Source: Pseudomonas sp. B21-056
GTDB taxonomy: Bacteria; Pseudomonadota; Gammaproteobacteria; Pseudomonadales; Pseudomonadaceae
Assembly (NCBI RefSeq): GCF_026016325.1
Contig: NZ_CP087203.1
Coordinates: 5,022,001-5,086,000, forward strand
Direction: 5' to 3'
DNA: 64,000 bases
The notes under the pieces were generated by a model that was not told the origin of the DNA, searched no databases, and saw nothing but the letters and a program-made list of their open reading frames with translations. Shown piece after piece: positions 53,501-61,737 of this stretch; position 1 is the first letter of the stretch, and every line of letters starts with the position of its first letter. The position numbers and the translations under genes are program-made.

Positions 53501-55005
53501 TGTTCCACATCATCGAGAGACGCGCCGAGCACCTGCACCTGATCGATGACGACAGGCTGCGCCAGCGACTCAGTCTGCCGTGGCGCTCCAGGGCCAACGG
53601 GTTGCAACGTCCCAAAGGTGAACTGCCGCTGGGGCTCGATCCCCGGCACATCCGCTATGAAACCTTCCTTGAGCATCAGGACTCCCCGCAATGGGACGCC
53701 GCCCGGCAATTGATCGCGCTTCAGGAACAGAACTATCTGGTGGACGAGCGCGACGACATTGCCTTCCAGGCCTTGCGCGGCCCGCTGGAGATGGCCGAGT
53801 TCGACAAGCATGCACTGCAAGCCTACGACGACCTGCCACCACCCTTCGACATTCGCGAGCAGTTGGAAAGCATCGGCTTTGAACCCATGCTGCTGTTCCT
53901 GCCGGAGGATACGGATGAGGACGACCGCGAAAATCTCTGGTCCAGGAAAATCGGGTTTGCCACCTACGAACCTCTTGAGGGCTTCTTCCAACTGACGACC
54001 CTGCAGGAAACCCAAAGCCACGGGGTGACCACCGTCGAACACGACGCCTACCACTTGATGACCACCGCCGTGACCTTGCCGGACGGCTGCACGACGCGGG
54101 TCGAGTACGATTACCGGGCATTGCTGCCGCGCCAGATCATCGATGCCAATGACAATCTCCAGCAGGCCCTGTACGGCCCGGCGGGCGTTCCGCTGGGCGT
54201 GACCTTTCATGGCACCGAGAGCGGCGCGCAGGCGGGCTTCGACGACATCGCCACCTACCAGCCGCCCGCGGATCTGACGCCGGGCAATGCCATCGACCAT
54301 CCTGAAGACACCCTGGGCCGGATCGCCAGTGCCGTGCGCACCGACACCCTCAGTTGGATGGGGTCGATCGATCTCGCCCTGGTCCTTTCCACCCAGCGCG
54401 ACGAGTGGGTCAGCGCGCGCTACCTGTTGCCCGACGGCCATGTCCGCGCCTCGGCGCGCACGCGCCTGGCACAGCTGACCGAACGCAGCGCCGCCCAGGA
54501 ACTCCTGTGGGTGCTGATACAGGTCGCCACCCGGGAGCCGGTCCACAGCGTCGTGCTGAGCGCCGATCGTTACCCCGACGATCCGTTGCAACAGATCCGC
54601 ATCGCCGTCAGTGCCGTCGACGGATTCGGCCGTGCCCTGCAAAGCAAACAGCGGGTCGATGCCGGGCAAGCCTATGCCGTGGCCGCAGACGGTTCGCTGG
54701 TGTTACAGAACGGGCAGCCGCTCCAGCACCTGGCCGAACAGCGCTGGCGCGTGAGCGAACGGGTCGAATACGACAACAAGGGCTTGGTCACCCGGGTCTA
54801 TCGGCCGTACTTCGCCGATGCCTGGCGCTACATCAACGACGCCTCGCTGCGCGTGCACGGTTATCACGACCAGCAGTTCTACGATCCGCCGGGACGCCTG
54901 GTCAAGGTCATCAATGCCAAGGGGCACGAGGCCTGGCAGGTCTATCATCCCTGGTACCAATGCGCCCACGACTATAACGACACGGATCCGGAGCCTGCCC
55001 AGTGA
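50548..55005 (+). CDS. Tc toxin B component (SpvB/TcdB-like)
   Basis: A 1485-residue TcB protein. The SpvB-type N-terminus is visible (GTRGAASFELPLPLSSARHLTPTLALHYNSQ read in pieces), then a beta-propeller region with FG-GAP-like turns (LADLNGDGLRSLAMIG, IADLDGSGAPALIYLD) that docks onto TcA, and the TcdB middle N and C regions (residues ~680-1030). The remaining part forms the first half of the TcB-TcC cocoon. The ATG at 50548 gives MAEQTPLQIVTPTIANS and suits the palindrome spacing. A longer frame reaches 50380 through the fumarase terminator and is not credible. It overlaps the TcC gene by GTGA. Together TcB and TcC load the cargo into the TcA channel. Confidence 0.92.
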   Translation: MAEQTPLQIVTPTIANSASITTMGSRIGPVGTRGAASFELPLPLSSARHLTPTLALHYNSQGGNGTFGIGMQLSIARITRRTSEGVPHYGDDDVMIDADGVERWPEFNDGMPVIRTLAGPGSRACSVVRYYPRTESAFDVYELWSPDNGQAPFWRVQGSNGHLYCYGNSEASRIADPTPGTDSQQPARIAAWLLLETLSPSGEHIFYEYAVDPGPFDGPHDYRAQRYLRRVCYGNATASETFYCFEEDDPASKRWHFHLLFDYGQRTLDLARKPVWHVPKGVPWPLRSDPIHAYRYGFEIGTRHLCQQVLMFHHFPAEAGTEPALVARVLLEYTATALGYNLLTAAHYQTWDAENRVECRPPVELHYNGFDLNLTPETFLEQQTMPAIEDGARYHCVDLYGEGVPGFLCRYTDGWYYREPERGDTDAKIAYGPWSRLLSMPVAADTPAVLQVLTDLTGRGRLNWLIVQPGMSGFYTLNPDRSWSTFTDFKRFPTEFLHPAAQLADLNGDGLRSLAMIGPRSVRLYANLREQGFAPGVEAPHEPDSALPLFSDLRSELVMFGNLLGSDSTELCRIRCDEIKCWPSLGHGRFGEGFVMSALPFDYAGFDADRVRIADLDGSGAPALIYLDSDCFKIYLNRGGNGLEQTPIEVPWPDGVRYDNLCQVTLADLQGLGCASLILSKPHMTPDMKPGHWRYDFVATRPYLLNAMNNNMGCSSTLTYRSSAQYWLDEKQQRVASREPLTCYLPLALPLVARQQQLDEITGNCLTQRFTYFEGDYDGHHREFRGFGRLYQFDSEVPQSQMETGFTAPALIKTWFHTGRTVDQPLKDCFEGDTDAVPLGPTLLTRFHEGDEANEIITPDPDTAREMAYALGGHVLRTEAHPAEPTDTTGPYTVTQQRYLLRHPHVHHKSLLVLELETITYQYDGFINDPQIQHGLNLKWNQFGALIHGFVVHYARRLTALDPPPFEDEVENGWWRDAHDDQQQMFHIIERRAEHLHLIDDDRLRQRLSLPWRSRANGLQRPKGELPLGLDPRHIRYETFLEHQDSPQWDAARQLIALQEQNYLVDERDDIAFQALRGPLEMAEFDKHALQAYDDLPPPFDIREQLESIGFEPMLLFLPEDTDEDDRENLWSRKIGFATYEPLEGFFQLTTLQETQSHGVTTVEHDAYHLMTTAVTLPDGCTTRVEYDYRALLPRQIIDANDNLQQALYGPAGVPLGVTFHGTESGAQAGFDDIATYQPPADLTPGNAIDHPEDTLGRIASAVRTDTLSWMGSIDLALVLSTQRDEWVSARYLLPDGHVRASARTRLAQLTERSAAQELLWVLIQVATREPVHSVVLSADRYPDDPLQQIRIAVSAVDGFGRALQSKQRVDAGQAYAVAADGSLVLQNGQPLQHLAEQRWRVSERVEYDNKGLVTRVYRPYFADAWRYINDASLRVHGYHDQQFYDPPGRLVKVINAKGHEAWQVYHPWYQCAHDYNDTDPEPAQ

Positions 55006-57803
55006 ACGGCCAGCCCCATGCAAACACGCCCGTGCTGGCGGTGTTCGATGGGCGAGCCGGGCCCGTCCGACGCGTGGACTACCTGCGCGGCTCAGCCGGC
55101 GATGAGACACAGGCGCTGGTCACGGCCCAGGCGTATGACGTGGCCGGCCGTATCGTCGCCCAATGGGACCCACGACTCTACGGCACGGAAACGGCCAACC
55201 TGCTCAGTCTCTACAGCCTCTCGGGTACACCGTTGCGCACGGAAAGCGTCGACGGCGGGCTGCGCCGCGAACTCTTTGGCGTGGCCGGGCAAAAACTGCA
55301 CGGGTGGGACGCTCGTCACAGCGAGCAAAAAATCGACTACGACCTGCTGCTACGGCCCACGCTCATCCGCGAGCGAACCCAGGGCCAGGCGTGGACAACC
55401 GTCGAGTACCTGCATTACGGCGACAGTTCCGTCGACAGCGCCCGACACAATCAATGTGGGCGCCTGCGCAAGCATTACGACACAGCCGGGCAGTTATCGC
55501 TGGAGGACTATTCAATGGCCGGTGCGCCATTGCATCAGTCCCGGCGCTTTCTCGAGGCGCTGGCCTCACCGGACTGGCCGCAAGACGAGGCCGGGTGCGA
55601 TGCCCTGCTCGAACCCACGTGCTACGAAACCCACTGGCGCTACAGCGCCATGGCGGAGATCCTCGGCAGTACGGACGCAGGCGGTCATGCACAACACCTG
55701 GACCTGGACATCGCCGGCCAGCTCAAGGCGTGCCGCCTGCAATGGACCGGCAGCCCGACCGCCCAGCTTATCGTTGACCAGTTGCAATACACCGCCCAAG
55801 GCCAAATCCAGATGTACACCGCCGGCAACGGTGTCACGACGTCTTACAGCCACGACCCGGAAGACGGGCGCCTGAGCGAACTCAAAGCGGTCAAAGGCAA
55901 CGACATTCACCAACACTTCAGTTACGGCTACGATCCGGTGGGCAACGTAACGTCCATCGTCGACCACACCCATACCCCGCGCTACCACGCCAATCAGCGG
56001 ACCGAAGGGACTCGTCGGTTTACCTACGACAGCCTGTATCGACTGCAAAGCGCGACAGGCCTGGAGGCGTTTGGCGCAGGCACCCGACCCGAGCTGCCAG
56101 GGCTGGTCCCCCCGGCGGATCTTTCCTTGCGAACGCCCTACACCCAGCACTACGAATATGACCGGGGTGCAAACCTGGAGAAACTGGTCCACGGCAGCGC
56201 CGTCCCGGGACAGGCCCACACGTTGCTGTTGACCCTGGACCCGTCGAGCAATCGCTGCGTCCAATGGCGCAAAGGCGAAGCGTCTCCCGGTTTTGACCTG
56301 AGTTTCGACGCCGGCGGCAACCCGCTGAGCCTGCCCTCCTCCGGGCAACTTCTGAACTGGAACCCGCGCAACCAGCTGCAGAGCGTAACGCAGGTGCGAC
56401 GCCAGGACGGCGACGACGATGCCGAACACTACGTCTACGATTTCCAGGGCTTGCGAGTGCGCAAACAGCAACGCAACCAGGCAGCTTCCGTGACTCATGT
56501 GCACGAGGTGCGTTATCTACCCGGGCTGGAAATCCGCACCCTGGACGACCGGGAAGAGCTTCACGTGTGCACCTTGCACGACCTGGGAATCAACGTGCGG
56601 GGCCTCTATTGGATCAAAGGTCGACCGGACGAGATCGAACAAGGCCAACTGCGCTACAGCCTCGAGGATCATCTGGGTTGCCTGGTGAAAGAGCTGGACC
56701 AGGACGCCCGGCTCATCAGCCACGAGGGCTATTACCCCTTCGGCGGCACCGCGTGGTGGGCGGCGGACTCTGAGGTGCAAGCCAGTCATAAAACCCTCCG
56801 TTACTCCGGCAAGGAGCGCGACGCCAGCGGGCTCTACTACTATGGGTTTCGTTACTACGCCCCGTGGATGATGCGCTGGATCAACCCGGATCCGGCGGGG
56901 CCATTGGACGGGCTGAACCTGTATGCGATGGTGGGGAACAACCCGATGAGGTTCGTGGACCCTCTCGGGTTGAACAGGAAGGATAAATTTTACGCCGTGT
57001 TCAGCGGGAGAACGGAAGAGATACTCAAAGGAGAACAGCACACGCTTCCTCCAAAAAAAGGCAAGCTGGCAGAGCAACAGGCGGCGTTGAAAAAGTTTCT
57101 CCAGGAAAACCCGGATGCCCGATACACCAAGGCCTTCAAAAAGAAAATCTCTGCCCACGCCGGCGCCATGTTCCATGACGAGGACAACCCCGAAGCCACC
57201 GTCATGCTGATGAATGTGTTCAACATCCCCCTGCCCGACAAAGGCGTGGAAGACATACCCGGGGTGACCATCCACAAACCACGGAACATTAAATTATCCA
57301 GGGACAACCTGGCGGACCTTGGCATCCTGAGAATTGACCCGGACAAGTTCCTGCCCCGCTTGGCAGACGACTACCTGGCGTTGGTCAGGACCCACGATGT
57401 GCAGGTGTATAAAGGTGAGGACCTGACCCCAACCAACCTCAGTGGGGTGGAGTACGAACAATCCCTGCCTGATCTGGTCGAGGATCTGGTCAGGCCCCAT
57501 ATCGAGCAGAGCGGCAACCTCATCCCGCAACTCGCCGGTATTCCCGGTCATCATGCGGAAGTCATCCTGGGAAACCTGATACGACTGTTTCCCCATGTGA
57601 AGGACAACCTTGCACACGTCACCATTGCCACCCAGAAGCTCCAGATCGTGAACAAGGCCGAAGCCTTTCCCGCCTGTTATAACTGCGCCAACATCCTGGT
57701 CGAAAGCTATAACGGAGGTGCGGGGTTCAACATCCTCACAGGACGAACGAATGTCTCCCATGACGCCTGGAAAAAAATGATCATCGACGCCTACCCGGGC
57801 TGA
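55002..57803 (+). CDS. Tc toxin C component (Rhs core) with C-terminal deaminase-like cargo
   Basis: A 933-residue TcC/TccC-type protein starting with GTG. Residues 1 to ~540 carry YD/Rhs-type repeats (YDVAGRIVAQWDPRLYG, FSYGYDPVGNVTSI, RFTYDSLYRLQSATG). Residues ~545-657 are the Rhs-associated core, ending with the aspartyl-protease segment LYAMVGNNPMRFVDPLGL, after which TcC proteins self-cleave. Residues 658-933 are the variable cargo (about 30 kDa). It contains H851-A-E853 and C892-Y-N-C895, spaced as in zinc-dependent deaminase toxins. The cargo is less GC-rich at its start, as expected for swapped toxin ends. The cargo target (nucleotide, nucleic acid or other) is unknown. Confidence 0.9.
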   Translation: MNGQPHANTPVLAVFDGRAGPVRRVDYLRGSAGDETQALVTAQAYDVAGRIVAQWDPRLYGTETANLLSLYSLSGTPLRTESVDGGLRRELFGVAGQKLHGWDARHSEQKIDYDLLLRPTLIRERTQGQAWTTVEYLHYGDSSVDSARHNQCGRLRKHYDTAGQLSLEDYSMAGAPLHQSRRFLEALASPDWPQDEAGCDALLEPTCYETHWRYSAMAEILGSTDAGGHAQHLDLDIAGQLKACRLQWTGSPTAQLIVDQLQYTAQGQIQMYTAGNGVTTSYSHDPEDGRLSELKAVKGNDIHQHFSYGYDPVGNVTSIVDHTHTPRYHANQRTEGTRRFTYDSLYRLQSATGLEAFGAGTRPELPGLVPPADLSLRTPYTQHYEYDRGANLEKLVHGSAVPGQAHTLLLTLDPSSNRCVQWRKGEASPGFDLSFDAGGNPLSLPSSGQLLNWNPRNQLQSVTQVRRQDGDDDAEHYVYDFQGLRVRKQQRNQAASVTHVHEVRYLPGLEIRTLDDREELHVCTLHDLGINVRGLYWIKGRPDEIEQGQLRYSLEDHLGCLVKELDQDARLISHEGYYPFGGTAWWAADSEVQASHKTLRYSGKERDASGLYYYGFRYYAPWMMRWINPDPAGPLDGLNLYAMVGNNPMRFVDPLGLNRKDKFYAVFSGRTEEILKGEQHTLPPKKGKLAEQQAALKKFLQENPDARYTKAFKKKISAHAGAMFHDEDNPEATVMLMNVFNIPLPDKGVEDIPGVTIHKPRNIKLSRDNLADLGILRIDPDKFLPRLADDYLALVRTHDVQVYKGEDLTPTNLSGVEYEQSLPDLVEDLVRPHIEQSGNLIPQLAGIPGHHAEVILGNLIRLFPHVKDNLAHVTIATQKLQIVNKAEAFPACYNCANILVESYNGGAGFNILTGRTNVSHDAWKKMIIDAYPG

Positions 57804-57839
57804 ACGCCGAATGCTGCACTCAAGACTTGCCCAGCTCAT

Positions 57840-57989
57840 CTGTGGCGAGGGGATTCAGCGAAACGTCGCACCGCCCCGCTGGGTCGCGGAGCGGCCCTAA
57901 ATCAGCCGACTCAAATCTGCCTGATGCACCGAGTAGTCTGGTTTTGGGGCCGCTCCGCAGCCCAGCGGGGATAAATCCCCTCGCCACAG
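57840..57989. repeat. REPIN-like palindrome (mixed-arm variant)
   Basis: The left arm ctgtggcgaggggattcagc plus gaaacgtcgcaccgcccc belongs to a variant of the family. The right arm (cagcggggataaatcccctc) is the common type, so this copy is a hybrid. It lies between TcC and the NEL ligase gene. Confidence 0.88.
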
Positions 57990-58027
57990 GTTCATCACTT
58001 CTTGAGTGACAGCATCAGGGCTGAACG

Positions 58028-61000
58028 CTATTCGCCGAGGGCCCGTCGGGTCAGGCTTCTCGATAACACCTTGCGGGCATCGGCCAGTTCGATCATCTCC
58101 CCCTCGTACTCCTGTTGCGTGATGGCCCCTGCCACTTGCCTGTCCAGCAACGCTTCAGCCTTGTTCCGGTAAGTCGCCGCATTTTCCTCGAATTGTGTTG
58201 CATAGCGTTTTTTCAGGTACTGGCGCCAGAACCGTTGTTCAATGATCTGGTTGAGCAATCCGTCGCCGGCCTCCAGCGCCAGGACCGATTGATGAGCGCG
58301 AGCGATGGCAGTGTCGTCGACGCCCGAGATCTCCTTGAAGAGCATCCCTCGTGATTGCCAGGGCAGCTCAAGCCACTCCGCCAGGCCCGTCTGGAATGCC
58401 AGGTAGACTTCCACTTCATCGATACTCCCGGTGATCTCACCGTCGTCATCCAGTGCAATGAAGGTTTCTCCCGCTTGCAACCGGGCCTGAATCGTCGCGC
58501 GGGCGATGTCGTTGACCTGATCCAGCCGGGACTTGCCCTTGGCCAACGCCAGGAGACTGGCTTGCACCTGCGCCGGATCGCCGGCCCGGTACGCTTCATG
58601 GATCATGACCTTCACCCCCATTTCATTGAACACCTGCGCCCCGGCGTCCGCGCAGGAGTCGGGATTGATCGCCATCCGAAACAGGTCCTCGCGCAGTGTC
58701 GTGTTTTCGGACACTGCGTCGAGCATTCGCCAGACCCGCGCCGTCAGTTGCCCACGAAACGCCTCTTCAACGTAATCGGCCGCTTCCGTCAATTGCTCCA
58801 GCACCTCGAAAAAACCCTGGGCGCCGGGGGTGCGCTCCAGCTCATCCCAGGTCCGCTGCCGGGCCGTGCGCAACTCATCCGCCAGGCCTTCGAGCCAATA
58901 GCGGCTGGTTTCCACGCCTTTGGGTGGATAACTGCGCGCCGGGTCGTAGCCCACCGAACGCAGGTAATCGTGAAATTGCCGAAGGCATTGCTCCGGGAGT
59001 GAGTCACGACTCAAGCGGGTGCGTGCGATCAACCGGGCCTGCTCGGAACCCGGTGCGACCTCTGGAATCCGGCTGATCGGATTGTCCTGCAGGTTCAGTT
59101 CGAAAGAGCGGGGTCGCGGGATCGCCAGCAAGCCGGCGGGCCAGTCGCTAAGCCCGGTGTTTTGCAGATCCAGGACGTTAAGTTCTGGCATGAGGCTGAT
59201 ATCCGGGGGCAGCGCCAGGTTCGGGTTATTGCTCAGTTTCAGCACCTCCAGGCCCATCAGGTTTTCCGTCAGCCGAGGGAGCGCCACCAGCTCGTTACGA
59301 CTGAGATCCAGCGTCTTCAGGTTGGGGAAGTAACCAAGGAACCGTGTGATGTCGGTGCGCAATGCACCGTTGCGCCATTGCAGTGAATCCACATGGGGAA
59401 AACTCACTTCCAGCGCCGGGAAGTCATCGAGAAAATCGCTCGACCAGTGGTCGTCCAGATCCAGGGCATAGCCTTGGGACGACGCCTCCACGTCAGCTTG
59501 CCAGCACCGCTTGAGCGAGGAAGCCAGCTTTCCCTTGTGGTAACGCTGGTCGATGGGCAGCGTGTCGCCCCTTTCGATTGCCACCCAGTCCTTCAGGGCC
59601 TTTTCCAGCGCTTCGAACGCCAACTCACGCGTCTCGAGATTGTCCAGGGCCAGGCGTTCAGAAGCGAATGAGCCGACAAAATCACTGAGTGCCTGCTGCG
59701 AGGCCTCGGGATAGAGTGCCTTGAACCTCGACTCCAGACTCAATGCCCGCCCGGTGCCAAGCGGTCTTTCATTGATCGGCACAGGTTCAGGGGGCACGGC
59801 CTCCAGCGGCGATAGACGAAGCTGCCCGGGACGGGTTTCGACCACCTTCATGTGCTCGACGAACGCCGAAGGCCTGGCGGATCGCACGGCGCCTACCACC
59901 TTCCCGCCCGCCGCGAAGAGGCCCAACAACGCCACGTTTTCAGCCACCCCGAGCAGATGCGCGGCCGCCTCGGCCCTTTGGCCGTGGGACCAGGCGACGA
60001 TGCCTTCGAACGTTTCATCGAGCAGTTGGTAGACGGTGTAGGCCAGCATCGCTTCGCCGAGCACGGGTACGAACGACACCGCCACGCAAGCGGCCATTTC
60101 CAGTGTCGTCGCGACCACACTCATGAAACTGTCCCAACGGGCCCAGCGCGACTTGAGGTCCTCATCGCCCGTTGGCACGGCAACGAAGCGGGCATCCTTG
60201 ATGAGCTGGTTTCGCCACTGCTCGAACCCATGGTCCCAGATATCGTCTTTCAGCCGGTGACAGGACATCCGCAGCCTGGGATTTTTTACAGGCTGTCGCG
60301 GGGGCCGGAACAACTGCACGTCGAGTGCGGCAAAAAAAATGCCCCGTTGGGCGTGGGGCACGAAGCGGCTGAAGAACTGCTGGTAACGGGTCGAGCGCAG
60401 TCGCCCGGTCAGGTCCTCGAGGAAAGCGACGGTGGAGTTGTACTGTTTCAGAGGCTGCTCGGGGTCGTGGGGGATGTACACCGTGACCGGTTCGAGATGG
60501 TGGCTGCGTTGCAGATCGGGGCCGATCAGCACGATGCCCGTCAGCGGCGTGCCGAGCAGGTTCAGGTCATGACAGTACAGTGCCTGGCCGTGGGCACCGG
60601 CACTGCCCTTGCCATCGATCAATGCAGATAACGTTCGCTGAACATCGGGACTTACATCGCCCCTGATCTTCGCCAGCGCTACCGCCGCACGGAATGCAGC
60701 CTTGTCGCGGGTCTGAACGCATCCTTGCAGCACCGCACTGGCGACAGGCTCGCCGGGCAACAGAAAGCGCTTGAGATAAGCTTGGTATTGGCCACCGATG
60801 TCCAGCTCGCGACATAGCGCCACGAAGACCGGAATCGTGAACGCATGGCCCATCGACAGGATATCGAACTGACCATTCGTCGAAGGTCGGCTGATGAAGC
60901 GCGACGCTTCGTCGAAGTAACCCGCACGGCCCTCCTTCGCCTCGAAATTCTGCAAGGCCGCTTCCAGCAGTGAAATCGTTCTGACCTTGAACGCCACGGC

Positions 61001-61372
61001 CACGCCCTCGGGGACGTACAGCCTGAGGCAGGTCTGTTTGACGTCCAGCGTGAGGTTGCAGCGTTTTTTCAATGCGGCGACCAGCAACGGCTCGGCGAAC
61101 CGTTCGATCGATTGGAGACGGCCGAGCATTTCCTCCAGTTTGTTGTGGGCTATCCAACTGGCCTTCAAGGCTTTTTTCAGCCCGTTGCGATCCTCCGCGC
61201 CGGCCAGGGAGAAGCCAGGGGCTATCGGCCCGGCAGCTTCTACCAACGCGGTGCGTTGCGACGATGAAAGCCCCGCCAGCCAGCCGGGCATTGACTGGCT
61301 GATCCAGGTGTCGGCGCTGGAGGGTGGTGCAGCTTGCGGTGCTTTGGGCACCAAGGTTCGAGTGTGCGTCAT
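58028..61372 (-). CDS. NEL-type E3 ubiquitin ligase effector with DUF6543 and leucine-rich repeats
   Basis: A 1114-residue effector-like protein. The N-terminal ~600 residues resemble the DUF6543 (dermonecrotic-toxin-like) region seen in Pseudomonas and include a hydrophobic segment near residues 420-450 (TLEMAACVAVSFVPVLGEAML). Residues ~675-770 are leucine-rich repeats (NLKTLDLSRNELVALP, LEVLKLSNNPNLALPP, LNVLDLQNTGLSDWP). The C-terminal ~300 residues are a NEL domain, the E3 ligase fold of IpaH/SspH, with the candidate catalytic Cys907 in NPDSCADAGAQVF, the CxD motif. The start is ATG 61372 or 61387. No secretion signal is seen; delivery would be by type III secretion or another route. It is convergent with TcC. 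Confidence 0.85.
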   Translation of the reverse strand: MTHTRTLVPKAPQAAPPSSADTWISQSMPGWLAGLSSSQRTALVEAAGPIAPGFSLAGAEDRNGLKKALKASWIAHNKLEEMLGRLQSIERFAEPLLVAALKKRCNLTLDVKQTCLRLYVPEGVAVAFKVRTISLLEAALQNFEAKEGRAGYFDEASRFISRPSTNGQFDILSMGHAFTIPVFVALCRELDIGGQYQAYLKRFLLPGEPVASAVLQGCVQTRDKAAFRAAVALAKIRGDVSPDVQRTLSALIDGKGSAGAHGQALYCHDLNLLGTPLTGIVLIGPDLQRSHHLEPVTVYIPHDPEQPLKQYNSTVAFLEDLTGRLRSTRYQQFFSRFVPHAQRGIFFAALDVQLFRPPRQPVKNPRLRMSCHRLKDDIWDHGFEQWRNQLIKDARFVAVPTGDEDLKSRWARWDSFMSVVATTLEMAACVAVSFVPVLGEAMLAYTVYQLLDETFEGIVAWSHGQRAEAAAHLLGVAENVALLGLFAAGGKVVGAVRSARPSAFVEHMKVVETRPGQLRLSPLEAVPPEPVPINERPLGTGRALSLESRFKALYPEASQQALSDFVGSFASERLALDNLETRELAFEALEKALKDWVAIERGDTLPIDQRYHKGKLASSLKRCWQADVEASSQGYALDLDDHWSSDFLDDFPALEVSFPHVDSLQWRNGALRTDITRFLGYFPNLKTLDLSRNELVALPRLTENLMGLEVLKLSNNPNLALPPDISLMPELNVLDLQNTGLSDWPAGLLAIPRPRSFELNLQDNPISRIPEVAPGSEQARLIARTRLSRDSLPEQCLRQFHDYLRSVGYDPARSYPPKGVETSRYWLEGLADELRTARQRTWDELERTPGAQGFFEVLEQLTEAADYVEEAFRGQLTARVWRMLDAVSENTTLREDLFRMAINPDSCADAGAQVFNEMGVKVMIHEAYRAGDPAQVQASLLALAKGKSRLDQVNDIARATIQARLQAGETFIALDDDGEITGSIDEVEVYLAFQTGLAEWLELPWQSRGMLFKEISGVDDTAIARAHQSVLALEAGDGLLNQIIEQRFWRQYLKKRYATQFEENAATYRNKAEALLDRQVAGAITQQEYEGEMIELADARKVLSRSLTRRALGE

Positions 61373-61479
61373 GTGTATCCAAGTCATCCGTGACAAGTGA
61401 ATCCACAACGCTAATTGGACACCCCCCGACAAGGCCAGCCGAAACTTGTTTCCAAACAAAATCCTGCCAACCCCAAACC

Positions 61480-61644
61480 TTGTGGCGAGGGGATTCAGCG
61501 AAACGTCGCACCGCCCCGCTGGGTTGCGCAGCAGCCCCAAAGCAACCAACTTAATCTGCCTGACACACCCGAGTCGCCTGACTTCAGGGCTGCTTCGCAG
61601 CCCAACGGGGCGGTGCGACGTTTCGCTAAATCCCCTCGCCACAG
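61480..61644. repeat. REPIN-like palindrome (symmetrical variant)
   Basis: Both arms are of the variant type: tgtggcgaggggattcagcg and cgctaaatcccctcgccaca, with inner arms aaacgtcgcaccgccccg and cggggcggtgcgacgttt. It could fold into a hairpin about 165 bases long. Confidence 0.9.
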
Positions 61645-61688
61645 GAATCGTGGTGTACCAGCCTGCTTGGCTTCGCTGACGCTGCCGC

Positions 61689-61709
61689 GGGCACCATGCT
61701 ATGGTGCCC
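61689..61709. promoter_or_regulatory. Perfect 9-base inverted repeat before dctB
   Basis: gggcaccat, three bases (gct), atggtgccc, ending 28 bases before the dctB ATG. No T run follows, so it is not a standard terminator. It could be an operator or a hairpin in the dctB leader. Confidence 0.45.
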
Positions 61710-61737
61710 GCCCGACCTTCTTCCGGTTTGCGCCAGC

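Larger units (their letters stand above)
61388..61737. other. Intergenic region between the NEL ligase gene and dctB
   Basis: About 350 bases without a gene. It contains the REPIN-like element and the small palindrome listed separately, with the two divergent promoters. No lux-box-like site is visible in it. Confidence 0.6.

Noticed and set aside
51850..54669. 939-codon open frame on the minus strand inside the TcB gene
   Set aside because: Antisense to well-recognised TcB sequence, with no motif or ribosome-binding site; a codon-position artefact.
61388..61642. N-terminal extension of the NEL ligase frame through the REP element
   Set aside because: The added residues are a translation of the palindromic repeat. 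The plausible starts are at 61372 or 61387.
57840..61644. CRISPR array reading of the repeated palindromes
   Set aside because: The repeats are long, irregularly spaced, inverted and scattered between genes. There are no uniform spacers and no cas genes.
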